In this document: positions 39,509 through 49,601 of the stretch, piece after piece
Layout: each line of letters starts with the position of its first letter
How positions within the stretch are numbered: the stretch's first letter is position 1
DNA from: Chitinophagaceae bacterium
GTDB taxonomy: Bacteria; Bacteroidota; Bacteroidia; Chitinophagales; Chitinophagaceae
Direction of reading: 5' to 3'
DNA: 64,000 nt
Assembly: GCA_004322425.1 (NCBI GenBank)
Contig: SCVJ01000022.1
Span: forward strand, 28,064-92,063
Position numbers and translations under genes: made by a program
Notes under the pieces: generated by a model
What the model was told of the DNA's origin: nothing
Seen by the model: only the letters and a program-made list of their open reading frames with translations
Databases searched by the model: none

Positions 39509-42121
39509 TTAGCGCATTAAGAAAACCGTTCCTTTTTTGAAATGTTCCTTGCCGGTAATATCGGTAGCCTTCACCATCCAAACAAAAGTTCCAGCGTTTT
39601 GTTTGATGTCATTAATAGTGCCATCCCAACCACTACCATCCATTTTATTGTTTGTATAAATAAGCTTTCCCCAGCGGTTATAAACGCTAAAGAAATCAAC
39701 TGATTTTATTCCAATATAAATAGGACGGAATACATCATTTTTACCATTGCTATTTGGAGTAAAGCCATTGGGAACATAAATAGTGGGTGGAATTTTTAAT
39801 ACAGTTACATTAATGGAAGCCATATTACTGCAACCGGCAAGATCGCTAACTTGAACTTGATACGTTACTAATGTTGGATTGCCATCTAACAATGCAATTG
39901 GATTATAGATTGCAGGATTATTAAGTCCTGTTGATGGCGTCCATAAATAAGTAGTTCCTCCACTTGCAGCTAATTGTAATGGCATACCCGCCATAATTGT
40001 AGTGTCTCTTCCTGCATTAGCAATTACAGCTGGGGCTACATTTACAGTAACATTATCTGTACTTGGTTTTGGGCACCCCGAAATATTATCGATAACCGTT
40101 AATACATATTGCGTAGTAATAGTTGGTGTTGCAATTGGATTCAAAATAGATGAGTTGTTCAAAGAGCTTGCCGGTGCCCAAGTAAAGGATGTTCCGTTAT
40201 GCTGTCCATTTAATTGCGCCGATGCTCCAAAGCATATTGAAGTGTCTGTTCCGGCATTTAAAGTTGGTCGAGGAACAACTAATACTCGTACACTTTTTGT
40301 TTTTGAACAACCACCAATTATTGAATTAATACTATAAACTGTAGTTGCTGCTGGTGAAGCAATGGGTGTAAGACTAGTGGGGTTGCTTAATGTAGCCGGT
40401 GGACTCCATAAATATTGCAATCCATTTGTGCTCGCATTTAATTGTGCTTGATCGTTTACACAAATTGTGGTGTCGTTTCCAACAATTAATGTTACGGAAT
40501 CAACAACACGGACTTGTACCGAGTCTTCATTTTTACAACCATTATTATTTAATTCTACTTTATACCAAGTTGTTATTTTAGGAAACACAAAGGGTGCTGC
40601 TGATGTTGCACCAATTATATTGTAATTAGGTCGCCATAAAAACGCACCTGTACCCGAAGCTTGTAATTGAACAGTATCAATACTACAAATCAATGAATCT
40701 TTAAATGAAAGAGCAATAGCGGGCTTGTCAATAATTTCAATCGTATTGTAAATAGTGTCGATACAACTTTTAGAACTCCCCACAATAAATTCTATAGTGT
40801 AATTCCCCGTTTGTGTATAAGAATATTGAGGATTTTGTAAAATAGAAGTGTCGTTTGCGAGTGAAGGAACACCAAAATTCCAACGCCAAGAATTAACAGT
40901 TCCATAAGTTGCTGTTGTAAGATCGTTGAATTGAACTACACTGTTTACACAAGAAGAACCAGTGAAATTGAAATTGGGAAAAAATCCAGGAAACACTCTA
41001 ACCTCTGCTGTTGTTGAATCGGAGCAAGGTTGATTTCTATTGGCAACTACTTTTATCACATAAACTCCTGTATCGGGATAAATATAAGTAGGCATTAACA
41101 AATTCGATGTATCGCCCAAGGTTGTTAAATCTCCAAAATCCCAGTAATAGGAATTGATAAAAGAACTGGGTGTTAAATTTTCAAAAGTTACAGAATAGTC
41201 ATTGCAGTTTGTATAACCACCCGGTTGCAATGTAACGGAAGCAATGTCACAGTCGGCAATTTGTATCTGAAGGTCTTTACGTTGTGTAGCAATCAATTCA
41301 CCATTTCTATATTCTCTCACACAAACAGTTACTACATATTTTCCAACAGCCGGGGCAATACCGGTTATTAATCCTGTTTGTGGATTAATAGACACATCAG
41401 GCCCCAAAGGAGAAATTCCTGTAAAGGGTGATATGTAAGGAACTGGTATGTATGGTGGAGGGGAAGGTGGATTGGGAGCAACTGAAGTAGAAGAAGCTCC
41501 GATAAAAGCATCGCAAAAACCATAAACAAGAGAATCATTATCCTCATCCAATGCTGCAAAGCTGTATGAAAACTGATACCCACTACAAGTAACTACAGTA
41601 TCTACTCCAATAAATTTTGCGCTAGTGTTTGTTGGGCCAGATGACATCATGGACATGCCTGGAATTTCAGCCATATAAGTTGCACCAACAGAACCAGAAC
41701 CTGATACATTAGCTAATGTACTTACTCTGCAACAACGCTGATACGATAAAATGTAACCATTTAAACTACCAGCTAAAGTAATATTTATAGTATAAATTCC
41801 AACCTGATAGCTAACTGATGGTGGATTAATAATACAAGGACTTGGAGTAGTAAGTGTAATTGTAGAAATTGAAACCATGGGTGCTGTTACAGATGTTATT
41901 AATGCATTAGTTAATCTATCAAATACACCAATAACCTCACTACCTGCGAGGCCTGCTCCAGAAGTTGGATCTTTAAAAAGTTTTAGAGTAACAGAGTACG
42001 TATAATTATTCCCCGATTGACTGACAAAAGTGTAAAACATCTCACCTCCAGTAATATGAGAAGCCTGTGATGGTAAAATAAAAAAAACGCCAAAAAGAAG
42101 AGTACCAAGAATTTTTTTCAT
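39509..42121 (-). CDS. Giant exported PKD-domain protein with CHU_C C-terminal domain, copy 2 (tandem paralog)
   Basis: Same architecture and near-identical length (870 vs 872 aa); C-terminus IYVPNGFTPNSNGKNDVFRPIYIG...FFSVYNRWGKLIYT...GSGWDGTI...TFVWMVKATDITGKEHFKKGTVFLMR. Confidence 0.9.
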   Translation of the reverse strand: MKKILGTLLFGVFFILPSQASHITGGEMFYTFVSQSGNNYTYSVTLKLFKDPTSGAGLAGSEVIGVFDRLTNALITSVTAPMVSISTITLTTPSPCIINPPSVSYQVGIYTINITLAGSLNGYILSYQRCCRVSTLANVSGSGSVGATYMAEIPGMSMMSSGPTNTSAKFIGVDTVVTCSGYQFSYSFAALDEDNDSLVYGFCDAFIGASSTSVAPNPPSPPPYIPVPYISPFTGISPLGPDVSINPQTGLITGIAPAVGKYVVTVCVREYRNGELIATQRKDLQIQIADCDIASVTLQPGGYTNCNDYSVTFENLTPSSFINSYYWDFGDLTTLGDTSNLLMPTYIYPDTGVYVIKVVANRNQPCSDSTTAEVRVFPGFFPNFNFTGSSCVNSVVQFNDLTTATYGTVNSWRWNFGVPSLANDTSILQNPQYSYTQTGNYTIEFIVGSSKSCIDTIYNTIEIIDKPAIALSFKDSLICSIDTVQLQASGTGAFLWRPNYNIIGATSAAPFVFPKITTWYKVELNNNGCKNEDSVQVRVVDSVTLIVGNDTTICVNDQAQLNASTNGLQYLWSPPATLSNPTSLTPIASPAATTVYSINSIIGGCSKTKSVRVLVVPRPTLNAGTDTSICFGASAQLNGQHNGTSFTWAPASSLNNSSILNPIATPTITTQYVLTVIDNISGCPKPSTDNVTVNVAPAVIANAGRDTTIMAGMPLQLAASGGTTYLWTPSTGLNNPAIYNPIALLDGNPTLVTYQVQVSDLAGCSNMASINVTVLKIPPTIYVPNGFTPNSNGKNDVFRPIYIGIKSVDFFSVYNRWGKLIYTNNKMDGSGWDGTINDIKQNAGTFVWMVKATDITGKEHFKKGTVFLMR

Positions 42122-42266
42122 TTACAATTAGTAGTCTTAAGTCATTAGTTTTTAAACATAAAAAAAGGCGAGTAAAGATAAGATGTTTTGCAAAAAATAA
42201 TTTGCTTTTTATTAACTAATTACAAGTGCTGTAAATGGAATTATTCAAAAAAATGAAATCAAACTA

Positions 42267-43430
42267 TTATACAATTCTCGGTTTCAACAGTTTATACGAT
42301 CGTACAAAAACTATTCCTACCAAAGGCAATAAAGCCGGGTTCATTTGTTGGGGAAGAAAAGCCCAAACTAAGAGTATAATCAAAGTAAAAAAGAAACTGA
42401 ATTTGAAATAGTTTTTCAGTTTTTCTTTTTTTATGATGATAAATATTGGAGCAATAATGTGAGTGGGAATAGCCCAAAGTAAGTTGAAATTATTTTGAAA
42501 CATTGCTTGTTCATTTTGTGCCCACAGAAATACAAGTAAAACACCGAGGATGCCGCAAGTAAAAAAAAGTAAGCAATCGAAAAAAATAAAAAATACACGA
42601 AACGATTTAAAAAAACTTAAAGCAAAAATGATTATTAATAAAGCAGAAAAGACGAGAAAAGGCGAAACGCTTTCTTTTGTAATATACAATGCTGGGAGAA
42701 GAGAATTTATTTCTTTTACTAAGGGTTCATTTTTCAAACTGCTACTATCAACTGCAAACAGTAAATAATCTGGCAAGAACATTGCTTCTCTATTGGATAT
42801 TTTTTTATCCACCGAACTGCCTAGTAAAATATCGATTCCCAATTTGCTCCAATCTCTGTTTCCATTATTCAAACTTTCGTGCAATAGGTTTCTGAAAGTT
42901 GTAGTTGATGTTGGTAAAATGTTTTTTGTTTGAATAGGAGTGGTACTATTTTTCTCCAATAAATCTCGAATGCGGGTTGTGCAATTATCAAAAGTAAAAT
43001 TGTAGCGATAGAATTTATTTTCATCTTTTGCATTCTCGAAAAGTGCCCAAACAATTTTTTCTTTCTCTTCGCAAGTAAGGTTTAAAATTTGCTCTGTAAT
43101 ACCTCGTTGATAATATTGATATTCCCATAAAAAATTGCGCATCGAGTCAACAGAAACGAAGTACAATAATTTACCCTCAATAAATTTTTGATAAAAATCA
43201 GGATCTTCAAAATCGAAGGTGCCGTAATTAAATACTAAGTCGCTTCCAGTTTGTGAATTCAATATTCGAATAGCACTATGACCAAAAGTAGTGTACAGCT
43301 CTTCTCCCGGAGAACAGGTCAACAAGCTAATTTGATAGGAGCAATCGGGTTGATTGATGGAATCAATTTGTGCCGCTGTTTCCAGCGAAAAAAGGATTAA
43401 GAAATAAAAAACAAATTTTTTCAACATCAA
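42267..43430 (-). CDS. DUF4105 (Lnb N-terminal periplasmic domain-like) membrane protein
   Basis: YQISLLTCSPGEELYTTFGHSAIRI...FNYGTFDFEDPDFYQKFIEGKLLYFVSVDSMRNFLWEYQYYQRGITEQILNL...NCTTRIRDLLE; C-terminal TM helices. Confidence 0.85.
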   Translation of the reverse strand: MMLKKFVFYFLILFSLETAAQIDSINQPDCSYQISLLTCSPGEELYTTFGHSAIRILNSQTGSDLVFNYGTFDFEDPDFYQKFIEGKLLYFVSVDSMRNFLWEYQYYQRGITEQILNLTCEEKEKIVWALFENAKDENKFYRYNFTFDNCTTRIRDLLEKNSTTPIQTKNILPTSTTTFRNLLHESLNNGNRDWSKLGIDILLGSSVDKKISNREAMFLPDYLLFAVDSSSLKNEPLVKEINSLLPALYITKESVSPFLVFSALLIIIFALSFFKSFRVFFIFFDCLLFFTCGILGVLLVFLWAQNEQAMFQNNFNLLWAIPTHIIAPIFIIIKKEKLKNYFKFSFFFTLIILLVWAFLPQQMNPALLPLVGIVFVRSYKLLKPRIV

Positions 43431-44927
43431 TTATTTTCTAGTGTAATTGGGTGCTTCGCGAGTAATGTCAATATCATGTGCATGACTTTCTTTCATTCCG
43501 GCGTTAGTAATTTTTATGAAACTTGCTTTTTTAAGTTCCTGAATATTTTTAGCACCGCAATAACCCATACCGGAACGAAGTCCACCGGTAAACTGATACA
43601 CGACTTCTTTTAAAGTTCCTTTATAGGCCACTCTTCCTTCAATTCCTTCGGGAACATATTTTTTTGCATCTACATCAGCATCTTGAAAATAACGATCGCT
43701 ACTACCTGTACTCATTGCACCTAATGAGCCCATTCCCCGATATTCTTTAAATTTTCTTCCTTCGTAAATAATTGTTTCACCGGGACTTTCTTCTGTTCCT
43801 GCAAAAACACTTCCCATCATAATACAATCTGCTCCGGCTGCTAAAGCTTTTACCATATCGCCCGTAAATCGAATTCCTCCATCTGCAATAATCGGAATCT
43901 TTTTTTCTTTTAAAACTGAATAAGCTTCCATAATTGCAGTCAACTGTGGTACTCCTGCACCCGCCACAATTCTTGTAGTACAAATTGATCCAGGTCCAAT
44001 TCCTACTTTGATAGCATCTGCTCCTGCATTTGCAAGTGCAAGTGCTCCTGCGGCTGTTCCCACATTTCCTGTTATTACATTTATTTTTTTAAAATTCTTT
44101 TTAATATCCTTTAATGCACTGATAACTCCTTTGCTATGTCCGTGTGCACTGTCTAAACAAATAATATCCGTACCAACGTGTTGCAACGCAGCAACCCGAT
44201 CTAATAAATTTTTTGTAATTCCTACACCGGCGCCAACTAATAACCTTCCAAAAGAATCTTTTAACGCATTGGGATGACTATAGAGTTGTAATATATCGCG
44301 ATACGTAATTAAGCCAATTAGTTTACCTGCTTTATTAACGATAGGTAATTTTTCAATTTTATACTGCCGTAAAATATTTTCTGCCTTTTTTAGATCAGTT
44401 CCTTCTGGTGCAGTAATGAGATTTTCTTTTGTCATTAATTCACTCACCTTTCTCGATAGTTTTGTTTCAAATCGAAGATCTCTGTTGGTAAGAATGCCCA
44501 CTAATTTCTGATTTTTATCAATGATAGGAATGCCTCCAATTTTGTTTTCTTTCATTATCCGAATTGCATTACCAATGGTTGCATCTTCTAAAAGTGTAAC
44601 AGGATCTAAAATTAATCCGCTCTCGCTTCTTTTTACCTTACGAACTTGTGCTGCTTGATTTTCAATGCTCATGTTTTTATGAAGGATGCCGAGTCCGCCT
44701 TCTCTTGCCAATGCAATTGCAAGAGTGGATTCTGTAACGGTATCCATGGCAGAAGAGAGAATGGGAATATTCAAGGAAATATCTTTAGTGAGCCTAGTTT
44801 TTATTTCAATATCGCGCGGCAATACCTCACTGTAGTTTGGAACTAACAATACATCATCGAAAGTTAAACCCTCTGAAAAATTTGTTTTAGCTGAAGCTTT
44901 AGTGCGGGAAGTATTTCTTGTTGCCAT
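43431..44927 (-). CDS. guaB: Inosine-5'-monophosphate dehydrogenase
   Basis: [18 protein letters not shown]...two CBS domains...[23 protein letters not shown]...[26 protein letters not shown]. Start placed at MATRNTS (44927), not 44948, because a -7 promoter box occupies 44938-44931. Confidence 0.96.
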   Translation of the reverse strand: MATRNTSRTKASAKTNFSEGLTFDDVLLVPNYSEVLPRDIEIKTRLTKDISLNIPILSSAMDTVTESTLAIALAREGGLGILHKNMSIENQAAQVRKVKRSESGLILDPVTLLEDATIGNAIRIMKENKIGGIPIIDKNQKLVGILTNRDLRFETKLSRKVSELMTKENLITAPEGTDLKKAENILRQYKIEKLPIVNKAGKLIGLITYRDILQLYSHPNALKDSFGRLLVGAGVGITKNLLDRVAALQHVGTDIICLDSAHGHSKGVISALKDIKKNFKKINVITGNVGTAAGALALANAGADAIKVGIGPGSICTTRIVAGAGVPQLTAIMEAYSVLKEKKIPIIADGGIRFTGDMVKALAAGADCIMMGSVFAGTEESPGETIIYEGRKFKEYRGMGSLGAMSTGSSDRYFQDADVDAKKYVPEGIEGRVAYKGTLKEVVYQFTGGLRSGMGYCGAKNIQELKKASFIKITNAGMKESHAHDIDITREAPNYTRK

Positions 44928-44930
44928 GTG

Positions 44931-44963
44931 CAAAGATAGTTGTGACAAAGAATATGTTCCAAA
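44931..44963 (-). promoter_or_regulatory. guaB promoter
   Basis: Minus strand TTTG (44963-44960), 21 nt, TATCTTTG (44938-44931), then CAC-ATG. Confidence 0.6.
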
Positions 44964-44992
44964 TGAAATTTCTAAGCTAAAAAAATTGATTA

Positions 44993-46117
44993 TTACGCCA
45001 AGGTATAAATTTTTCCCGGTAAGCTGTACACAAGCCCACTAAATTCAAGTTGCAAAATGGCAGCAGCAACAGTACTACTACTCAAATTACTTTTTAAATT
45101 GATTTCATCAATAGAGACAAATTCTTTTTCTTTCAAAATGGTAACTATAATTTTTTCATCTTTATTTAATTCAACAAAAAGTTCCTTTTGCATTTTACTT
45201 TTATTTTTCTTTGTTTCTTCCCACCCCATCACAGCAACAAATTCTTGGGTGCTTGAAAACAAGATTGCTTTATTATTTCTGATTAAATAATTACAACCGG
45301 TACTTTTTTTATCTGTTAATTTTCCAGGAACTGCAAACACATCTCTATTGTATCCATTCGCCAATTCCGCAGTAATCATGCTTCCGCCTTTTATATCAGT
45401 TTCTATAACAATTGTGGCGTCGCTTATTCCGGCAACAATTCTATTTCTAATTGGAAAATTATGTTTATCGGGTTTTACTTTGCTTCTGAATTCCGTCAAT
45501 AAACCGCCATTATTTTTCAGCATTTCTTTAGCTAATATTGAGTGCTCAGCGGGATAAATTTGATCCAATCCGTGCGCTACAATTCCTACGGTTGCTAAAT
45601 TATTTTTCAGTGCGTTTTTGTGAGCAAGCGAATCAACACCCAAAGCCATACCGCTTATAATTAAAATATTTTGGCAGGCAATTTCTGAAAGCAGTTTTTC
45701 TACAACTTGTTTAGCATAAGTAGTATTACTTCTTGTGCCTACTATAGAAATAATTTTTTGGGAATTTAAATCGGCATTGCCTTTGTAAAATAAAAGTGTA
45801 GGTGAGTCGTAGCAATTTAATAAACGCTGCGGATAATTTTTATCGGTAATAAACAGCGGTTTAATTTTATATTTTTCAATAAATTCTATTTCTTCTTCTT
45901 CCTTTTTAAAATCATGAAAGGATTTGATGTTCCTCGCTCTTATTTCACCAATACCCTCAATCTTTTTTAGCTGCGATTCTTTTGCTTTGAAAATGGAAGT
46001 TGCCTCACCAAAATGTTGGATTAAAATTTTTGCTTGTACACAACCAATCTGTGAAACCTCTGAAAGTGCAAGTTGGTAGATCAATTCATCGGACATGGGT
46101 TTAAGAATTAAAGGCAA
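44993..46117 (-). CDS. dprA: DNA-processing protein DprA
   Basis: KNYPQRLLNCYDSPTLLFYKGN...IVGTRSNTTYAKQVVEKL...ISGMALGVDSLAHKNAL...NGGLLTEF...NFPIRNRIVAGISDATIVIE. Confidence 0.95.
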   Translation of the reverse strand: MPLILKPMSDELIYQLALSEVSQIGCVQAKILIQHFGEATSIFKAKESQLKKIEGIGEIRARNIKSFHDFKKEEEEIEFIEKYKIKPLFITDKNYPQRLLNCYDSPTLLFYKGNADLNSQKIISIVGTRSNTTYAKQVVEKLLSEIACQNILIISGMALGVDSLAHKNALKNNLATVGIVAHGLDQIYPAEHSILAKEMLKNNGGLLTEFRSKVKPDKHNFPIRNRIVAGISDATIVIETDIKGGSMITAELANGYNRDVFAVPGKLTDKKSTGCNYLIRNNKAILFSSTQEFVAVMGWEETKKNKSKMQKELFVELNKDEKIIVTILKEKEFVSIDEINLKSNLSSSTVAAAILQLEFSGLVYSLPGKIYTLA

Positions 46118-46152
46118 AACAATTTACAACTTATTTGCTAAAAGCAAAAAGT

Positions 46153-48066
46153 TTAAAAGGAAACTATTTTCATTTCTGTTCTTCTGTTTTGGCTCCTTCC
46201 ATTTTCCGAGTCGTTTGTTGAAATGGGTTGGCTATATCCAAATCCAATTGCTTTTAAGCGATCTGTTGCAATTCCTTTTTGCGTTAAATAATTTACCACT
46301 ACTGTTGCACGATTTTCAGACAGGGTAAGGTTTTCAGCATGGTTTCCAATATTGTCTGTATGCCCACTGATTTGAATTTTCAGGGTTGGATTTTCTTTCA
46401 GCAATTGCACAAGTTTTTCTAATTCAATTTCCGATTCCGGTTTTAAATCAGATTTTGCAAAATCGAAAAAAATATTCTTCAATATTATTGAAACTTCTTT
46501 TTCTATTGGCTGTAACGAAATATTTTTTTCAAACAGGGTGTCGATTTCGTTTTGCTTCAATAAAAAATTATCCGAATAAAAAAGATATCCTTTTCGATTT
46601 ACATTGAATAAGTAATTTTTTCCAACAGGAAGGGTTATTAAGTAATTCCCAGTTTCATCTGTTTGAGTTTTTGAAATTAATCCGTTTGTATTTAAGTCAA
46701 TTAATTCTACAGAAGCTTGTATTCCTTTGTTTGTTTTTTTATCAAAAACAAGTCCTTTTACCCAAAGCGTTTTATGGGGTTGGATGTACTTTGGTAATTC
46801 AAAACTATAAATATCTAATCCGCCACGACTATCCGATTTGTTGCTAGAATAAAATGCTGTTTTTGCATCGGCAGCAATAAACAGTGTTCCTTCTTCATGA
46901 ATGGTATTGATTGGAAATCCTAAATTTTCTGGTACACTCCAACTCGAATCAGGACCTTTTCGAGTTACAAATAAATCACTTTCGCCATAGCCCAGCAAAC
47001 CATTGGACGTAAAATATAATGTTTGATTATCGGCATGAATAAACGGAGAACTTTCATCGCCATTAGAATTTATTTCTACACCTAAATTTTCAGGGCTACT
47101 CCAATTTCCATTTTGCAATAAATGCGAAACATAAATATCGCTGCCACCATAACCACCCCATCTTCGACTGGCGAAATACAAGTCTTTTTTATCGGGCGAT
47201 AAGCAAGGCTGTGAATCCCATTGATCCGAATTTATTTTATCGCCAAAATTGATGGCTTCGCTCCAGCCATCTTTTGTAAAAAATGAAATATAAATATCGC
47301 AACCACCCCAACCGTCTCTTCTGTCGCATCCTGTAAATACTAACCATTGTCCATCTTGCGAAATATTTTGAGCGCCTTCATTCAAAAAAGTATTTACGTT
47401 TCCGGCAAGCGGAGCCGCTTTTGTTCTTTCATGGTTTATTAAATGAGATGAAAAAAAATCTTCATTGGTGTTATTCAGTCTTCTTGTAAACACTAATTCT
47501 TTTCCGTCAATAGTCAATGATGGAAAATATTCCGATTCGGTTGAATTAATACTATCGCCTAAATTTTTTGGAGCAAAAACATATTTTGCCAAAACATTTT
47601 TTTTATGAAATTCTACTGCAAACTCAAAACATTTTTTTCGATAATCACCGGCTTTCCGACTGTTGATACCCAAATTGGGATTAGCTAAATAATTGTTGAC
47701 GGCTTGTAATGCTTTTTCAAATTCTCCGTTGCCAGCAAGGCTTATTGCATAAGGAAGTTGATACAGTTTTGTAGTGGCACTATCTTTTAAAAAAGCAGTT
47801 TCATAAAAATGAGTGGCTTGATTATGGTCTTTAATTTGTCCATAAACTCCTGCAAGAGAAAGAAAAGCAGCTACAAAATTGGTGTCCTTTTCGGTTGCTT
47901 GTCGAAATAATTTGATAGCTTCCTTGTAATCCAACTCCTGTGTTTTTGAAATACCATTATTGTATAATTGTTCTGCTTTTGAATGAATTTTAATCGGCTG
48001 CGCAGTAACTGAATAGTTAAAATACAGACAATTCGAAAGAAAAAATAGGGGTAAAAAAAATTTCAT
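46153..48066 (-). CDS. TPR - WD40-like (PD40) propeller - carboxypeptidase-regulatory-like - OmpA protein (PorE-like architecture)
   Basis: TPR (AEQLYNNGISKTQELDYKEAIKLFRQA); propeller repeats (PCLSPDKKDLYFASRRWGGYGGSDIYVS); CRD (WVKGLVFDKKTNKGIQASVELIDLNTNG); OmpA (IQISGHTDNIGNHAENLTLSENRATVVVNYLTQKGIATDRLKAIGFG...NRRTEMKI). Confidence 0.88.
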   Translation of the reverse strand: MKFFLPLFFLSNCLYFNYSVTAQPIKIHSKAEQLYNNGISKTQELDYKEAIKLFRQATEKDTNFVAAFLSLAGVYGQIKDHNQATHFYETAFLKDSATTKLYQLPYAISLAGNGEFEKALQAVNNYLANPNLGINSRKAGDYRKKCFEFAVEFHKKNVLAKYVFAPKNLGDSINSTESEYFPSLTIDGKELVFTRRLNNTNEDFFSSHLINHERTKAAPLAGNVNTFLNEGAQNISQDGQWLVFTGCDRRDGWGGCDIYISFFTKDGWSEAINFGDKINSDQWDSQPCLSPDKKDLYFASRRWGGYGGSDIYVSHLLQNGNWSSPENLGVEINSNGDESSPFIHADNQTLYFTSNGLLGYGESDLFVTRKGPDSSWSVPENLGFPINTIHEEGTLFIAADAKTAFYSSNKSDSRGGLDIYSFELPKYIQPHKTLWVKGLVFDKKTNKGIQASVELIDLNTNGLISKTQTDETGNYLITLPVGKNYLFNVNRKGYLFYSDNFLLKQNEIDTLFEKNISLQPIEKEVSIILKNIFFDFAKSDLKPESEIELEKLVQLLKENPTLKIQISGHTDNIGNHAENLTLSENRATVVVNYLTQKGIATDRLKAIGFGYSQPISTNDSENGRSQNRRTEMKIVSF

Positions 48067-48111
48067 AGTTGTTGCAGATTACAACTAACGAATCTGATAT
48101 GTATTTATTTT

Positions 48112-48726
48112 CTACGGCACATTAATATACTTATGCAATTGTAAACTTAGCTCCCATTGAGGATGCAATTTTATATAATCAATAATTATTGGCGTTATTG
48201 TTGCTGCTTTATCCCATTCGGGTTGCAAATACAATTTACAATCGGCAGGAACTAAAGCCGCATATTTTTCTGCCCAATCAAAATCGGATGTATTAAAAAC
48301 AACTACTTTCAATTCGTTGGCTTTTGAAAGATTTTCGTCAAGTGGTGCTTTGAATTTTTTGGGCGATAAACAAAACCAATCCCATTTTCCACTAAAAGAA
48401 TGTGCGCCCGAAGTTTCGAGATGAGTTTTTAATCCTGCTTGTTGTAATGCTGAGGTTAAATTATTTAAATCGTGCATCAATGGTTCACCGCCGGTAATGA
48501 CAACAATTTGTGTTGTTGTATTTTTAACTTCCTTCAATAAATCTTTTATTGAAATCAAAGGATGTTTTTCAACATCCCAACTATCTTTTACATCGCACCA
48601 AATACAGCCTACATCACAACCGCCCAAGCGAATAAAATAAGCTGCTTTTCCTTGATGAAATCCTTCACCTTGCAATGTATAAAAATGCTCCATGACGGGA
48701 AGTGCCGTACCGATTTCAGATTTCAT
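48112..48726 (-). CDS. queE: 7-carboxy-7-deazaguanine synthase (radical SAM)
   Basis: HFYTLQGEGFHQGKAAYFIRLGGCDVGCIWCDVKDSWD (CxxxCxxC-type cluster motif), VVITGGEPLMHDL. Confidence 0.93.
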   Translation of the reverse strand: MKSEIGTALPVMEHFYTLQGEGFHQGKAAYFIRLGGCDVGCIWCDVKDSWDVEKHPLISIKDLLKEVKNTTTQIVVITGGEPLMHDLNNLTSALQQAGLKTHLETSGAHSFSGKWDWFCLSPKKFKAPLDENLSKANELKVVVFNTSDFDWAEKYAALVPADCKLYLQPEWDKAATITPIIIDYIKLHPQWELSLQLHKYINVP

Positions 48727-49597
48727 TTTTCTGCTTACAGGATTGAAAAGTATTTTTTAAGAGGGCTGCAATTGTCATAGGTCCTACACCTCCGGGAACG
48801 GGTGTAATCCACGAACAAAGTGAAGACACATTTTCAAAATCAACATCACCCAATAATTTATAACCACTTTTTTTGCTCGCATCTACAACTCGGGTAATGC
48901 CAACATCAACGACTATAGCGCCCTGTTTTACCATATCTGCTTTTACAAAAGCGGGCTTACCCAAAGCAGCAATAATTATATCAGCATCGCGACATAAGTC
49001 AGCCATGTTTTTGGTTTGTGAATGACAAAGAGTTACGGTACAATTGCCGGGATTTTTATTCTCACTCAACAGAATACTAATCGGCCTACCTACAATATTA
49101 CTGCGACCAATTACTACGGCATGTAATCCTTTTGTGTTTATTTTATAATGATCTAACAGTAACATAATTCCATACGGTGTAGCAGGAATAAAAGTTGGAA
49201 CTCCTTGCACCATTTTGCCAACATTCACAGGATGAAATCCATCAACATCTTTTTCGGGATGAATGGCATTGATTATTTTTTCTTCAGAAATATGTTTGGG
49301 TAAAGGAAGTTGAACTAAAATTCCGTGAACGTTGGAGTCATTATTTAAAGTTGTAATTGCAGTTAGAAATTTTTCTTCAGAAACAGTTTCCTCCAACCGA
49401 ATAAGAGTTGAAATAAAACCTGCTTCCTCGCAGGCTTTTACTTTAGCTGCCACATAAGTTTCACTGGCACCATTGTTGCCTACTAAAATTGCAGCAAGAT
49501 GCGGAACTTTTTTACCCTCGGCAATAAGTTGTACTACTGCTAATTTCAATTCATCTTTTATGGCTTGGGCGCATATTTTACCATCTAAAATTTGCAT
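48716..49597 (-). CDS. folD: Bifunctional methylenetetrahydrofolate dehydrogenase/cyclohydrolase
   Basis: GNNGASETYVAAKVKACEEAG...GILVQLPLPKHI...INAIHPEKDVDGFHPVNVGKM...VVIGRSNIVGRPI...DVGITRV...GDVDFENV...TPVPGGVGPMTIAAL. Confidence 0.98.
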   Translation of the reverse strand: MQILDGKICAQAIKDELKLAVVQLIAEGKKVPHLAAILVGNNGASETYVAAKVKACEEAGFISTLIRLEETVSEEKFLTAITTLNNDSNVHGILVQLPLPKHISEEKIINAIHPEKDVDGFHPVNVGKMVQGVPTFIPATPYGIMLLLDHYKINTKGLHAVVIGRSNIVGRPISILLSENKNPGNCTVTLCHSQTKNMADLCRDADIIIAALGKPAFVKADMVKQGAIVVDVGITRVVDASKKSGYKLLGDVDFENVSSLCSWITPVPGGVGPMTIAALLKNTFQSCKQKNEI

Positions 49598-49601
49598 GGC
49601 G

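Noticed and set aside
36662-42121. Repeated DTTIC/TLNA-type modules considered as a DNA-level repeat array or CRISPR-like structure
   Set aside because: Periodicity is at protein-domain level (~85 aa) with diverged DNA; no conserved short repeats with unique spacers.
42550-42895. Lys-rich plus-strand ORFs 42550-42768 and 42689-42895
   Set aside because: Antisense to the transmembrane part of the DUF4105 gene; poly-Lys arises from poly-Phe/Leu codons read in reverse.
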